Source: Hypoxylon rubiginosum (taxonomy: Eukaryota; Ascomycota; Sordariomycetes; Xylariales; Hypoxylaceae). Taken from it: a DNA stretch of 64,000 bases. The stretch is from contig CADCXA010000055.1 of assembly GCA_902806565.1 (NCBI GenBank), positions 1,984,001-2,048,000 of the forward strand. Direction: 5' to 3'. Below are positions 44,901 to 55,939 of the stretch, piece by piece; positions within the stretch are counted from its first letter, which is position 1, and every line of letters begins with the position of its first letter. A model generated the notes under the pieces. The model saw only the letters and a list, made by a program, of their open reading frames with translations. It ran no database searches and was not told the DNA's origin. Made by a program: the position numbers and the translations under genes.

Positions 44901-45886
44901 GGACTCAACTCCCCTGCAAGGACGCCAATAGAATGCATCGGTTTTTGGCTACCAAAATTAATACCAAATTGTAGTTGCAAGCATTCGTGCCAAATAGCTC
45001 TCTTCGCATGAGATTAATTTGCTTTTAATACTTCTTCAATAGAACATGTAACTGGGTCCTTTACATATGGCGTTTGCTAGGTATTTTAGCAACATTTAGT
45101 CTTAGTAAAGGAGTCTAGCCTACATATCCGTGAATGCCTCTTTCGTACGTTGATTCCGTATGCATTTTAAGGGATACTTCAATTAAGCAATATTCCGTTT
45201 ACTAGACTGTATGTCTGAGTCATCCAGTAGTCCACTAACTCCTACCTAGGTAAGTGGAACTGGAACTAAGGATGAATTGTCACAAACATTGTCTTTAAGT
45301 TACACGTTAGAAGTCTAAGTCAAACGTTTGATCATATTTGTACATTAGAACAAACAACAGAAAGACAGATAAATATGCAAATATTAAAACAGCGGCACCT
45401 AATCGAAGTAATATCGTGAACAGGTTAACTGCAGGTAGTATGGTCCGTGCGTTCTGTAGGATGCTGTAACTTCAACAATTCACGATTTCTTCAACAAATG
45501 AGTTTGTCTTTGATACCTTATTACCTACAGCTGTAATTAGTTGCCTAGTTTTGGATCCCTATATATTCTTCAAAAGTCCTCTACACTCTTTTGGGTGCCT
45601 AGCATACCTAAAGCATTGTGTCAAATCTCACCTACCTAACCTCCTCAAAGGCAAAGAACCCCGCCTCTACTCAGTAGGTAGCCTTCACATCTTCGGCGAA
45701 AGACTCATGTTTTGATGACTCAACTCGCATTTCATATTTTAAAGTGAGTAGTTCTCTTTCCACCTACCTTTGATCCGCGTATTCGCTATATTCACATCGA
45801 CGAACTCAGTCTTCCTCTTTTCTGTTGGCGACTACAGTGTTAAGTCTATTCAACTACCGTGCCGAAGGTAGTCTAAAGACTGCATC
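44901..45886. other. Intergenic region, nothing recognised
   Basis: AT-rich sequence with no supported reading frame. One ACCTAGGT palindrome lies at 45244-45251. The last 150 bp are the promoter and leader of the following gene. Confidence 0.35.
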
Positions 45887-47296
45887 ATGGGTGGGCTTGC
45901 CTTTTCCTCTGGAGACTCGCCTTTGTATACACCACGAATGCCACCGGCTGTTTACAGGCATGTCCTTGATTCATGTTGCGCCAAGCTACGAGAACTTTAC
46001 CTTGTTGTTGCTGCGCCCGTTCCAGGACCTGCCAAAGCTGATTATGGAGATATTGACATCTTTATGGCATGGGAGAGAAATGTCACATCTCCATCCTCCA
46101 CAAGCACCGATCCCCTCAAGCCACCTTCACCCTCCATTACCCCCCTCGGCGCGGCAGCGCATCTTCTCAACGCCGAGCGAGCCATCAAGACAAAACCAGG
46201 AGCTATGAGTATAGCTATTCCCTGGCCGAATGATTTGCCCGACGAAATCGCAAACAGCTACACTGAAGATCACGACGATGCGACAAAACCCCGCTATATT
46301 CAAGTTGACATCCATCACTGCGACTCTCTAGAACGATTTCACTGGACTTTATTCAGACACGCCCACGGCGACATCTGGAACGTCCTTGGGAGCATCCTTC
46401 GCCCATTTGGTCTTACCGCCGATGAAGTCGGCTTCTACATCCGGATTCCCGAGATCGAGCCCCTAAACCGCAAGCAAGCGAAAGTCTTACTCACCAACAA
46501 TCCCAGTGATACTCTAGACTTCCTAGGTCTAAAGCAGGATCAAGAACTATGGGAGGAACCGTTCGCATCTGCCGAAGACCTCTTCGAGTATGCGGCTACG
46601 TGTCGCTTATTTCAGATCCGACCTCTACCAGATGAAGAAAACGACATCAACGCAAAAAACGATGACAATCCCGACCACACTACAGCCGAAGACGGCGACA
46701 TTGAAAGTTCTGTATCCAATTCTAGATCTCGCCGCACCAAGAATCTACGCCCTATTTATCGTAAATGGGTCGACGAGTTCATCCCCGCATGCCGGCAGGC
46801 AGGACGCTTCACCACGAAGACCGCGACCCGAGACTCCGTCCGATCGGAAGCATTCAACCGATTCCCCGGCGCGCAGCACGCCTACGAGTCCAGGCTCTCC
46901 GACTGGCGCAAGGAGCGGCAGCGGCAGTCGCTCTTCCGAGACGTCATCAAGCCGTCCATACCCGAGGGCGAGCCGGGCAAGCCTCAATCCCCCGCCGAGC
47001 AGCACTGGCGCAGCACCGCGGCCAGCGCGCTGAAGAAGATCATCATGCAGGACGACTACAGCCTGGGGATACGTCCGGCCGCGCCGCTGCGAGACAGTAA
47101 TAGCGGGCTGTACGACGAGGATAAGGTCCGGCGGTTCGTCGACGAGCACTGGGAGTGGGTCGGCTGCGTCGCGTGGAAGCGGAGTCAGGGTCGGTACGCG
47201 GAGAAGCTGGCGGTGCAGAAGGGGGCGAGGGAGGCCGATGGGGAGGCCGATGGGAAGGCCAATGAGAAGGCAGATGAGAAGCCTGATGAAAAATGA
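45887..47296 (+). CDS. Unknown protein with a nucleotidyltransferase-like GxDxD motif
   Basis: Single-exon frame of 469 aa. Near residues 50-60 the sequence KADYGDIDIFM contains two aspartates spaced as in the nucleotidyltransferase fold (DxD, Asp55 and Asp57), preceded by a Gly and followed by a hydrophobic strand. A second short strand with QVDIHHCD (about 141-148) may supply the third carboxylate. Residues 230-300 carry an acidic linker (DEENDINAKNDDNPDHTTAEDGD). The C-terminal half is helical and basic (FNRFPGAQHAYESRLSDW), ending in a short tandem repeat of the type EADGxADGKANEKADEK. The overall layout suggests a fungus-specific NT-fold protein that may act on nucleotides or RNA; I cannot name a family. 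Its 3' end has GC-rich codons that create shadow frames. Confidence 0.65.
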   Translation: MGGLAFSSGDSPLYTPRMPPAVYRHVLDSCCAKLRELYLVVAAPVPGPAKADYGDIDIFMAWERNVTSPSSTSTDPLKPPSPSITPLGAAAHLLNAERAIKTKPGAMSIAIPWPNDLPDEIANSYTEDHDDATKPRYIQVDIHHCDSLERFHWTLFRHAHGDIWNVLGSILRPFGLTADEVGFYIRIPEIEPLNRKQAKVLLTNNPSDTLDFLGLKQDQELWEEPFASAEDLFEYAATCRLFQIRPLPDEENDINAKNDDNPDHTTAEDGDIESSVSNSRSRRTKNLRPIYRKWVDEFIPACRQAGRFTTKTATRDSVRSEAFNRFPGAQHAYESRLSDWRKERQRQSLFRDVIKPSIPEGEPGKPQSPAEQHWRSTAASALKKIIMQDDYSLGIRPAAPLRDSNSGLYDEDKVRRFVDEHWEWVGCVAWKRSQGRYAEKLAVQKGAREADGEADGKANEKADEKPDEK

Positions 47297-47802
47297 GAGG
47301 ATGGTTCTACACGCGCTGAAGAGGACAGCAAACCTAGCTACCGAAAAGTGGTAAAGTTAGATCAGGTTTTTCTCTCCTCGAAAAAACATGAGAGGGAGAG
47401 TATCCCCGTCACCGCTGAGTCGGCCAACCGAGTTGGGGGATTCACAGATCAAGAAGGATAATTGGCATCAGCCGGCAGATGGCGCATCATTTTCCCTGGC
47501 TGATAGGTATCATTGCCTGGCGGAATAGTGTTGGATAAGGTTGGAGAGGATCGGATACCTAGGTGGATACGGAGTTCTGGAGGTTTTGGGGTGATCATGT
47601 ATGCATTCTGTTTTTGGTTTTTGGATAATACATGCCTTATTACAGTACCAGTCTAGACTTGCTTGTGACCATCCCCTATCTCCCCTCTCTAGGAGAGCTA
47701 TACCCTCTCATCGTTACCGTATGATAAATTGGTATGCCCAGGACCAGCAAGCAAGTATCTCTAAGCCCATGCCCATAGGATGTGATCAAGCGTGAATCTC
47801 CT
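47297..47802. other. Intergenic region between convergent genes
   Basis: No gene is supported. It contains an ACCTAGGT palindrome at 47557-47564 and the 3' flanks of the two neighbouring genes. Confidence 0.35.
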
Positions 47803-49108
47803 CTACAGCTTGAAGTCCGCATTCGTCTTCTCCCATCCCTGGGACGTAGGCGGTTTAGAGGCCACGCGCTCCGCGAGTCGCATCTTCAGGTTCTTGTGTC
47901 TGTCGGTGCAGAGTTCGTACATAGTGGTAAGGTTGAAGAGGAGGGTATGTGACGTCTGGCCGGTGTCGACTAGGCCCTCCAAGATATCCCTTGCCTGGCA
48001 AAACGTCAGCGTCAGATGCCTCCCAAGTGGCATGCTCGAAACTTACCTCAGCCATATTCCCCGTGTAGAGGAGACAGACAGTCATGTTCACCCCGACCAT
48101 CTCGTCGTGTACGTTGTTCTCCTCCATCGTACGTCTTAACGTCTTCCATTTCTCCAACGCAGCTTCGTACTCGCCATCCGCCATATCCGCCAATGCATTC
48201 ACGATGCTCTCGCCCGTCTCGCCTCCCTTGCCGTCCTTGACACAGCGTCTCGCTGCCTCGACATCACCGAGATGCAGCCACAGCAAGGCGCGGCTCATGG
48301 CCAGCCTCCCATCACCGCCGACATTAAAGTGCTGGTCGCCGCCCCCCAGCGTAGCAAGGTGCTCCGCGGCGCCCGCCAAGTCATCCATCTCGACGAGCGC
48401 GCCCGCGACCTTAACGCCCAGCTCCGCGAGCCTACGCTTCCAGAGCTCCGCCTCGGCGGGATCGCGCCCCTTGCCACCGGCACGCGCGACCTGCAGGCGG
48501 GCCTCGCGGGCGAGCTCGTAGTAGCTCATGACGGCGCGTCGCGGGTCGCCGAAGCCGATGGCCTGGAGGCGGACGCCGAGGACGCGCAGGGCCCAGGGCG
48601 CGAGGTGGGCGCCCGAGAGCGGGTCGAGGTAGAAGGCCGAGTTGAGGTCCTCGAGGGCCTTGGCCTCCTGGGCGGCGAGCGGCGCCGCGTCGATCAGGCA
48701 GAGGCACGCGAGCCGCGTGTACAGCAGCTCGAAGATGCGCGCGTGGTCCGCCGGGTCCACGGGCGGGTGCGCGGCGGCGGCGGTCGCCGACACGGGACTG
48801 CTGGTTAGTGCTTGCACGGCGGCGATGGCGGCGGCGCGGAAGTGGCCGTGGTTGAGGAGGTCCGGGATCGGGGTGTCCGGCGCGGGCTGTCTGGGAGGGC
48901 TACGGAAGGGGGTTGGGACCGAGAGCGGCGAGATCTGGTGGTAGATCTCGGGTCGTAGGAGGAAGGAAAAGTCCTTGGACGTTACCGGCGCGGTAGACGG
49001 AGCTGGGGACTTAGGCGGTGCGGGCGACCGCGGGAGTGGGCTGCTCGTTCGCGAGCTGGCTTGGTGGCTGCTGCTGAAGCGGGCAGCTTGTGAGGATATG
49101 GGAGACAT
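47803..49108 (-). CDS. TRAPPC12-like tetratricopeptide protein
   Basis: Two exons, 49108-48047 and 47994-47803, with a 52-nt intron, giving 417 aa. Residues 1-45 are Ser/Pro-rich and disordered. The segment LLRPEIYHQISPLSVPTPFR (about 50-69) is the conserved entry to the helical region. TPR-like helices then follow (LNSAFYLDPLSGAHLAPWAL, LWLHLGDVEAARRCV, DGEYEAALEKWKTL). The second exon carries the conserved closing block HTLLFNLTTMYELCTDRHKN and ends with GWEKTNADFKL. This order is that of the TRAPPC12 subunit of the TRAPP II/III tethering complexes, which help vesicles move between the ER and Golgi and take part in autophagy. GC-rich codons create several shadow frames. The family name is inferred from memory of its layout, not from a search. 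Confidence 0.82.
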
Positions 49109-49751
49109 TACAGGTGCTCTACATGGTCTTTTAGTAAAGTGATGATTCAGGAGGATTCTTATTTAGTATCAAGTATCATGAAGAATGCCGGTAGTGAACG
49201 AGGCTTACTCTTCTGCATCCAGCGGCCCTTTAGTCGATGATCTGGGTCGAGAGGCTATAGACCGAAATACGTCAGCAATAGGCATTTTCAATTTATTAAT
49301 GAGGGTTCCCTCCTCTGCAAGAACTTCGTGATGTTGCGATGAAAAACAAATCCGACTTGGCGCGGGGGGTCCGTCGCATTCCACCTGTAGGAATAGGTAA
49401 TCGGAATCAACCGCAACCGCAACCGCAACCACAAACCGCAATCACATCCTTCCTTTCATTCTCCTATCCACCTTTCCATTACGACAGGAGCTATCATCAA
49501 TCGTTCAATCCATCATGCATCATAATCGGCCTATTTTGGCCTATCCTCCCCCTTCCGCCTCCCTGCAAAACTCCCCAACCAATCGTGTTCGTGAATGTCT
49601 GCCATAATGTGCTTGCAGGTTGCTACTTGCAAGCTGCTACCGTATTCCGATCGCAAACGTAGAAAATTCGACATGAAGAGGTTCACTCACGTCTCGCCCC
49701 TGACTTGTTTCGCGTGTGTCCTTGAGAGAAGTCCATTTGGAATCATCAATG
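49109..49751. other. Upstream region of the TRAPPC12-like gene, with a CCGCAA repeat
   Basis: A short microsatellite of CCGCAA units lies at about 49410-49440. No further gene is supported; a 107-codon frame at 49339-49662 is largely low-complexity and has no domain. Confidence 0.4.
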
Positions 49752-50579
49752 CTAGGTTGATCTAGACATTGCTAACAATGACAACGACGCTTGCTCTTGC
49801 TGGAAAAGGTCTAAATACTGATCCAGGTTCAGTCGTGTTTTCGGCTGAACATCGGCGGGTGTCGGGTTTTCTTCGGGTGCGGCAGGAAAAGCAACGTCGC
49901 CTCGTTCAACACCCTCTCTGTGCATGTCGCGCCACGCGGCTATCGCCTGGTCTATCACGTACTTTCGTTGAAAGTCGGTCTCGGGTAGGCGGAGGTTGTT
50001 CTTGAGTTCATATGTCAATTCCGAAGAAGGTTTGAAGAACATCGTCTGATATGCGGGTCCGACCGCGGGCGGAGGTACCGGCATGTCTCGAGGAAGTTCT
50101 GGATTCCAACGTAGTGATTGCGGTGGAGATGCTGCGCTCGGAGATCCGGGGATGAGTCGACGCTGAGGTGGCCTAGTACTGACTATTCTGTTTTCTATCC
50201 ATGCTAGGAATAGAAGACACGCCCATTCTCCTGGGCCTTGATCCACATTGCCGACAACATCATTGCCAGAGTCATCGTATATGGCATGTCTGATGTGGTA
50301 GGAAGCCTCCTGTTGCCAATTCGCAAACTCGTCGATCATGTCCTTGTGGTATTTGCGTATCAACTTGTATACGTATAGCAGAAACGGCCAACAGCGCTCG
50401 AGAGGCTCGTTGGGGCTGTCATCGACGAGGCCAGCTATTATGCCGCAATGATGCTCTATCTCCTCGTCATATATCTCCACATTCACATGGGTGATAGGGT
50501 GTTTTCGTGCAAGATCATCATACGTCATCTCTTTGATCCTGTTCACTATTTGTGACGCTTTCTCTCGCGACGAAGCCAT
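49752..50579 (-). CDS. Unknown soluble protein, 275 aa
   Basis: The frame continues upstream to 50624, but the ATG at 50579 (MASSREKASQIVNRIK) is preferred because the extra residues are hydrophobic and non-conserved in style. The protein is rich in Glu, Asp, Arg and Pro and has no signal peptide or membrane helix. A helical N-terminal part (EKASQIVNRIKEMTYDDLAR) is followed by a Trp-containing middle (CWPFLLYVYKLIRKYHKDM) and by GEWACLLFLAWIENRI. A Pro-rich segment precedes a last helical region (DFQRKYVIDQAIAAWRDMHR). I recognise no family. Even composition over 275 codons supports a real gene. It borders the repeat-rich island. Confidence 0.55.
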   Translation of the reverse strand: MASSREKASQIVNRIKEMTYDDLARKHPITHVNVEIYDEEIEHHCGIIAGLVDDSPNEPLERCWPFLLYVYKLIRKYHKDMIDEFANWQQEASYHIRHAIYDDSGNDVVGNVDQGPGEWACLLFLAWIENRIVSTRPPQRRLIPGSPSAASPPQSLRWNPELPRDMPVPPPAVGPAYQTMFFKPSSELTYELKNNLRLPETDFQRKYVIDQAIAAWRDMHREGVERGDVAFPAAPEENPTPADVQPKTRLNLDQYLDLFQQEQASLSLLAMSRST

Positions 50580-50748
50580 CCTGAAACTATTTGTAAGTAT
50601 GTATATATAAGCACATAGAGACATGGCGAGAATCTCTAGAGCATGAAAAAGGTCTTGCGAGGGCGTGGGTTTTGTCTAGTAGGGAGAACTTACTTGGCAA
50701 GACAAAGCGTGTCTGACAGAAACAAAGTTGCCGCTTTCAAGAAGGCTT

Positions 50749-50856
50749 ATCGATGAAGGAGAGATGATCGATGAAGGAGAGATGATCGATGAAGGAGAAA
50801 TGATCGATGAAGGACAGATGATCGATGAAGTACAGATGATCGATGAACGAGAGATG
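50749..50856. repeat. 18-bp minisatellite, six copies
   Basis: Six consecutive units of ATCGATGAAGGAGAGATG with one to three changes in the last ones; each contains the palindrome ATCGAT. The unit is a multiple of three, so a frame stays open on the minus strand, but this is a by-product. Confidence 0.9.
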
Positions 50857-50963
50857 GATACAAGAGATTCGAATGTGAATTGAACTCTGTAGTGAATCCG
50901 CGATGTGACAGTTGACTGAGAATAGGTCGGCGTTGGCGACAATAACTTAGACCTGACCTAGCC

Positions 50964-51029
50964 TTGGTGTAGACGATGCCTGGTATTGGTGTAGACGACG
51001 CCTAGTCTTGGTGTAGACGATGTGTAACA
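50964..51029. repeat. 22-bp tandem repeat, three copies
   Basis: Three consecutive units starting TTGGTGTAGACGA, the third diverging after TTGGTGTAGACGATG. Confidence 0.85.
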
Positions 51030-51230
51030 GCCCAACCAGACAATTGTGTTGTGGTGCAGATTTCAAAACCGTTAAATGCACAATTACCAGCGAAGTGTAC
51101 AAGCACTTAAGTGCCTGGCTGGTTGTTGTGTTTGTCTGCAGCTGCCTTGGTACGTACTTTGGTCGAAGCTGAAGGTGTAGAAGGATGTATGCAGAAATTA
51201 TTTGTTGTTACAGTGGGCAAACTACCTAGC

Positions 51231-51256
51231 GGCGGCGGCGGCGGTGGTGGTGGCGG
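51231..51256. repeat. GGC/GGT trinucleotide microsatellite
   Basis: A run of GGC triplets followed by GGT triplets and a last GGC, in a gene-free area. Confidence 0.85.
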
Positions 51257-51334
51257 TCTTAATTTGTGCGTTAGGTGCTGTGACTAGGTATTGGTTAGGT
51301 AGCTTAGGTGTATCGTAGTTGCCCAACAATGCTT

Positions 51335-51364
51335 CGTCGAGTCGCGTCGAGTCGCGTCGAGTCG
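51335..51364. repeat. 10-bp tandem repeat, three copies
   Basis: Three head-to-tail copies of CGTCGAGTCG; the surrounding sequence continues with related CGACTAACCG words on both strands. Confidence 0.8.
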
Positions 51365-51920
51365 TGCCGGCGTTGCCTGGCTACGCCTCGACTAACCGGC
51401 TCGACTAACCGCCTGGCTTCGCGACGCGGTGTTATTGTACCTCGTACCTCGTAACCCACCAGGCGGTTTTATTCCCACATTCTCTCAAGTTAAATAATAT
51501 TTTTCTCCCACGCTTTTTTCTCTAATCTCTCCCATCTCGTCCCTTGCTCATCATCCCAAACCTCTTCCATCCCTAATCTCCTCCTCTTCATCTGCAGTCC
51601 CTTTCATCTGCAGTCCCTTTCCTGTCTGCACTTCAGATCCAGGCCTTAGACCACCTGAACATCTCCTCATGGACTAAAACAAGTAAGCTATTGCAAGCAA
51701 TTTTCCGAAACACCCTACAGGGAACAATATACTAACGAGTATCAGGCAAGAAGAGCTATACTCGCGGCAACCACAAGTCTCCTGTCTTGAGTTAGCAGAC
51801 GGGGAGGAGATGAACCGTCATCTTCCTCGACACCATCCTCCCTTCTAGGCTAGACGGTGAAGATGAGCACCCTTCTAGCAACCAAGCTTTATCTGACCGA
51901 AATATTACTTTTTGGTTAAA

Positions 51921-51990
51921 GTAGCTTATCCGGTAGCAGTACGTGTTGAAGTAGCTTATCCGGTAGCAGTACGTGTGAAAGTAGCTTATT
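51921..51990. repeat. 30-bp direct repeat, two copies and a partial third
   Basis: The unit begins GTAGCTTATCCGGTAGCAGT and ends in ACGTGTTGAA or ACGTGTGAAA; a third copy is cut after GTAGCTTATT, where the left arm of the large palindrome begins. Confidence 0.85.
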
Positions 51991-52282
51991 ACCAACTCCC
52001 GCACCAACACCCCCGCGTCGTAGGAGACCAGGATCTTCATCGCGCTCATCTAGCTCTGACCTCTGTACTAGAGGTCGTCGAGGCCAAGACGGTCGCCCAT
52101 TCCTCCGTACATATCGTCCTGATTGCCCTGTACGGGGGAGTGGGTGACCGCCTTGGCCTCGACGTCCTCTAGTACAGAGGTCAGAGCTACATGAGCGCGA
52201 TGAAGATCTTGGTTTCCTACGACGCAGAGGCGTGGGTGCGGGTTTTGGTAGGACACTGCTTTCGCGCCTACTGCCACCGGAT
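51958..52282. repeat. Large imperfect palindrome (inverted duplication)
   Basis: The arms 51990-52110 and 52130-52282 mirror each other around 52120 with a 19-bp spacer. Over the inner 121 bp I count 14 mismatches and no gaps. A further 32 bp outward (51958-51989 with 52251-52282) matches more weakly. Read outward, each arm encodes nearly the same peptide start (MSAMKILVSYDA). Confidence 0.88.
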
Positions 52283-52626
52283 GGTGGAGATAGCCAGAGC
52301 CATCCCCATCTACACCGCCAACGGAGGCTTATCCCTAGCCAGCTACTCCAAAACGTACTGCTACCGGATGGAGCAGGGCGCTAGAATCAGGATGATGCAG
52401 TAAGTGGTCGTCCCATTGCCCTAATCGTTGTTGTAGTCAACATCTCTAACTGTTTGATTCTAGGAAAGAAAGAAAGAATCCTACACCGCTCAGAGAGTTG
52501 ATGGGTAAGTCACCTGAGAAGGACAACAACGGAAGTCAAGCTCTGAACCGCTCTCTAGTTCGCCGTCGCCCTGCGAGTCGAGGGCCACATCCACCCCATC
52601 GGCCCAGCCCCCTGGACCACTAGAGC

Positions 52627-52729
52627 CTCGCCAGGGCTTGCGCCTCCGGGTTGCAGCAAGGCATGCACCTCGGGGGTGCGGCGAGGCTTGTACCTCGGGG
52701 GGGTGTGGCGAGGCTTGCACCTCGGGGAA
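52627..52729. repeat. GC-rich tandem repeat of about 25-27 bp
   Basis: Four diverged units built on GGCGAGGCTTGCACCTCGGGG, with the spacing varying by one or two G. The units fall in an open frame, but no protein family is seen. Confidence 0.75.
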
Positions 52730-55217
52730 GACCCGAGATCCTACGACACCGCCAAGCAGGCGAAGATGGCCGACGCGTGGAACGACACAAAGCGACGAGA
52801 GTGGCCCTCTTGGTCACTCATTTGTAGGAGCTCGACGAGCGACAGAATTGGAGGGTTGACGGCTCGGCCCACTCAGACTACGAGATTGCTCTATTCAAGA
52901 GTTCGAACAAACCGAGCACAACCACCCCATTACGGCGGCGGCGTGGAGCTCTCCCAACCCACGCTGGGCGTGGGGGCCCGCTGTACGCACTCGGATGGAG
53001 GTTGAAGGACTATTGTACGACGTTGTCTTGGTGACTTGGTTGGTGTCAAAAGGCTAGGAATCTTTCTTGGATACCAATCCACCCGCCTAGCAAAGGGTTC
53101 ATTCCTCCTTCCCTCAAGCCCGGCAAACAAAGCGTTTGCACTCTACGGTCGGGGGTTGGGGGGCGGGGAGGCATTATGTTGGAAATATATTGTTGCTGCC
53201 TGTCATGTTTTTCATTGTAAAGCCGATAGACGCTGGTGCAGTCTACTGTTGCTCAATGTAAAGAAGTTGTACATAGTCTGCCTGTGGACCAACGCTGTAC
53301 TGGGTTTCGAACAATGACAATTAATGAACCTCAAATAACAGAAGTATTGCTTGACAGTTTAAATAGTTGAAAGATTGACTGGCGGTGGGGAGCTGATGAC
53401 TGATATATTTAAGTACTGTATTAGGGCTCTACCCTTTTGGCCTTCGACCTCTTAGACGAGAGCTGGCAGTATTAGGTAACCTGGATAAGATGACTGGGTT
53501 TCGAGGGCATTAAGTCTCAATTTCCATCTACATACCTCCTAAGCAATGTAGCCTGTTGCAGTTGGGTTCATAGCCTCTTGCGCAACGACGTCGAGATTTC
53601 TGCGACTTTCGGTTTTGCGTCGTGATAGGGAGAAGCTGGATATGTATAACGGAGGTTTTAGCAACAATTAGAGGAGATGCTGACTCTATAAATGGACGAG
53701 GTGGGTCAGAAACAAGGACTCCGATGTGTGGCCTCTATTTTAGTGTTATAGGCTAGGTTCGCTTTAAATCATCAAATATAGCATTCGCTCGCTTCGATAC
53801 GACTACGCCCATGGATTGGATTTGACCATGGCAAGGTACTAATGCCATGGCTAAAAGGCGTAACGTGCCATTTGTGAACTTGCCGGAAGGGTCTGATGTT
53901 GCTTTGGAAAGGACAGGCGCGTGAGTGGTGTGTGAATACGAGTTTCTTCTCAACCCGTTCCCAGTATTTAGCAGTCACGGGCGTTCACTGATGGAGGACT
54001 ATTACAACACATGTTGAAGAAATGAATAATAGAATATAAAGCCAGGAAAAGGTCTCTTGTAGGACAATTATTATTAGAGGATTGAGAATTAAGTGTTTGA
54101 CCTGGTATCTGTGTGATAGTTATGTCAAGCCTGTCTGGGTTCGAGATCTATAGGTTGATGAATGAAGAGATGAACGAGTGCTCTGAAAGGTATACATGGA
54201 TGTAGGCATAACATTTGTACATGTGTTTCTGTATATGTGCGGGTATGGTGGTTGGAAGTAAGATATGAGTAGACCGAAGGATAGAATGGGATGGTCAGAT
54301 CACGGCTTCTGCTTCTACATGAAGTGGAAGCGTTATAACGTATTGGAATAGGAGTACCAATAGGGAGGCAGTACTGCTTCGTTGAAAAACAAAAAGATTT
54401 AACGGAGAAAAGGAGTACGTTGATGTAGGCTTGAATGCTAAGAAAGATTCTATGCCAACAGAAAATATGGCCAACTCAGTAAAGAAAATAAATATAAGGA
54501 GGTAGATATGGAGATGTCGGCGGTTTTAATAACTGTGAATTGTAGTTCAGAACGTTCGTTTGGTTGTCAATGGATGTTCGATTGATAGGTACGCTTTAGA
54601 CAGTTTGTAATACCAACCGGTATAAAGCAAGAAATCAAGATGTAGTTGCGGCTTACAACTTGTGGTAGAAGCGAATGGAAGTCGCAATTATATTTGAATC
54701 TCCATTAGTCGCTGCCTCTCACATGTGACTGAGAAGTGACTGAGAAGGCTGCCAAGTAAGATATGAAGTAAAAGGAGATATCTATGCACTTATGCGCATG
54801 ACCCCCACGGTGGGTCCAAGGAGCTCGAACAGACTGACGGAATGGAAGTTTGTTGATCCACACTATCGTTTTTTCATCCAGGTGCTCGATTAATTAGGGA
54901 TGAGCTCTGGAACCTTGGCGCATTGGAATTTCCGACAGTTGGAGAAATTGAACGATCACGACGGCACCTCGGATACATTCGTTACAAGGGGGAATTGCTA
55001 TTGTCTCTAGAAATACGGGCGATTGAGGAGGAAAACGGGAGAGAGTAGTTGCCTTGAGAAAAGTTGACGATACCGTATCCGAAGGACGCAGACCGCAGCG
55101 ACGTACCAACACTAGTCGAGATCGAAGATTCTACCCGGGCCATTAGAGCGTCGGCAGCACGATAACGAACCATCCAAGCAATTACGATCGCACTTCAGTA
55201 TACACACCCCGAGCACG
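52730..55217. other. Gene-poor region, possibly degraded mobile-element sequence
   Basis: 52730-53320 has short open frames without stops over about 300 bp but no recognised domain. 53330-55217 is AT-rich, with only short frames. A stretch beginning TGTTGGAAATATA at about 53177 resembles the start of a copia-type LTR, but no second copy or internal coding part was found. The end of this interval is the promoter of the mL40 gene. Confidence 0.35.
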
Positions 55218-55939
55218 ATGTTCACCCCCACATTTCGCGGCCTCTTCGCGAGGTTCCCATCGACGGGATCTCTATCCAGTCTTCCCTCATGCTCAGCTCT
55301 AACTTCGTCGACTCGAGGAGCAGCCATAACCTCCACGGCTTTGCCATCGCCCCTGTCCAACTCTACCTCTAACCGCTCTATACACACGACACCACCTCAG
55401 AATGCCAAGGCCGCCGCCTCCAGAGGCGCCAAAGGCGACAAGGGCGGGAAGAGGCGCAAGAAGGGCAAGGGCGAGGGACCCGACCCCCGAATCATGAACC
55501 TCAAGTCCTCGATGCCCCGCGCCGTCCCCGCGCCCCTGCGGTTCGCCCGCAACCGCGCGCTCCGGCACTGGACCATCCACCGCGCCTGGCTGCTGTTCCA
55601 GCGCAAGGAGCGGGAGAGGGAAGAGCATGAACTGCAGCGGTATGTCTTTTTAAATTATTGTACCATCCCGCGCACTGGGTGGGAGACCTTGGGAGAGGAG
55701 GATTCGTTTCTAACTAACTGGAAACTAACTGTATATGCAGGATGTACCAGTCGATGCACAACGCCTGCGAGGAGCTGCGCAAGACGAGCGGACCCGGCAC
55801 GCGGGACGAGGGATACTTGTACCGCGTCGCGATGGAGAAGAAGGGCCTGTACGGGCACAACAGCATACCGATCGAATATGCGAGGGCGCAGACCGAGACG
55901 CCGGCTCGCGAGCCTTGGAACCACAACTGGACGCGGTGA
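55218..55939 (+). CDS. mrpl28: Mitochondrial large-subunit ribosomal protein mL40
   Basis: Two exons, 55218-55639 and 55741-55939, with a 101-nt intron, giving 206 aa. The N-terminal 60 residues are Ser/Thr/Arg-rich without acidic residues, as in a mitochondrial targeting peptide, ending near NRSIHTTPPQ. A Lys/Gly-rich patch (GGKRRKKGKGEG) leads to the conserved core: DPRIMNLKSSM, then APLRFARNRALRHWTIHRAW and LLFQRKERERE. The second exon supplies MHNACEELRKTSG, YRVAMEKKGLYG and the closing IPIEYARAQTETPAREPWNH. This matches fungal mL40 (MRPL28 in yeast naming), a structural protein of the large subunit of the mitochondrial ribosome. The intron falls after the codon for Arg in LQR, and the frame is exact across it. 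Confidence 0.92.

Noticed and set aside
46745..47149. Arg/Ser/Pro-rich frames over the 3' part of the nucleotidyltransferase-like gene
   Set aside because: Shadows of a GC-rich coding region; no splice sites or motifs support them.
48272..48808. 178-codon plus-strand frame opposite the TRAPPC12-like gene
   Set aside because: It lies fully antisense to a well-supported gene with biased codons and has no domain.
50749..50856. Possible CRISPR-like array
   Set aside because: Units are directly adjacent without spacers, and the genome is eukaryotic; this is a minisatellite.
51020..51060. TGTAACAGCCC start, resembling fungal gypsy-type LTRs
   Set aside because: No matching second LTR, primer-binding site or polymerase coding region was found.
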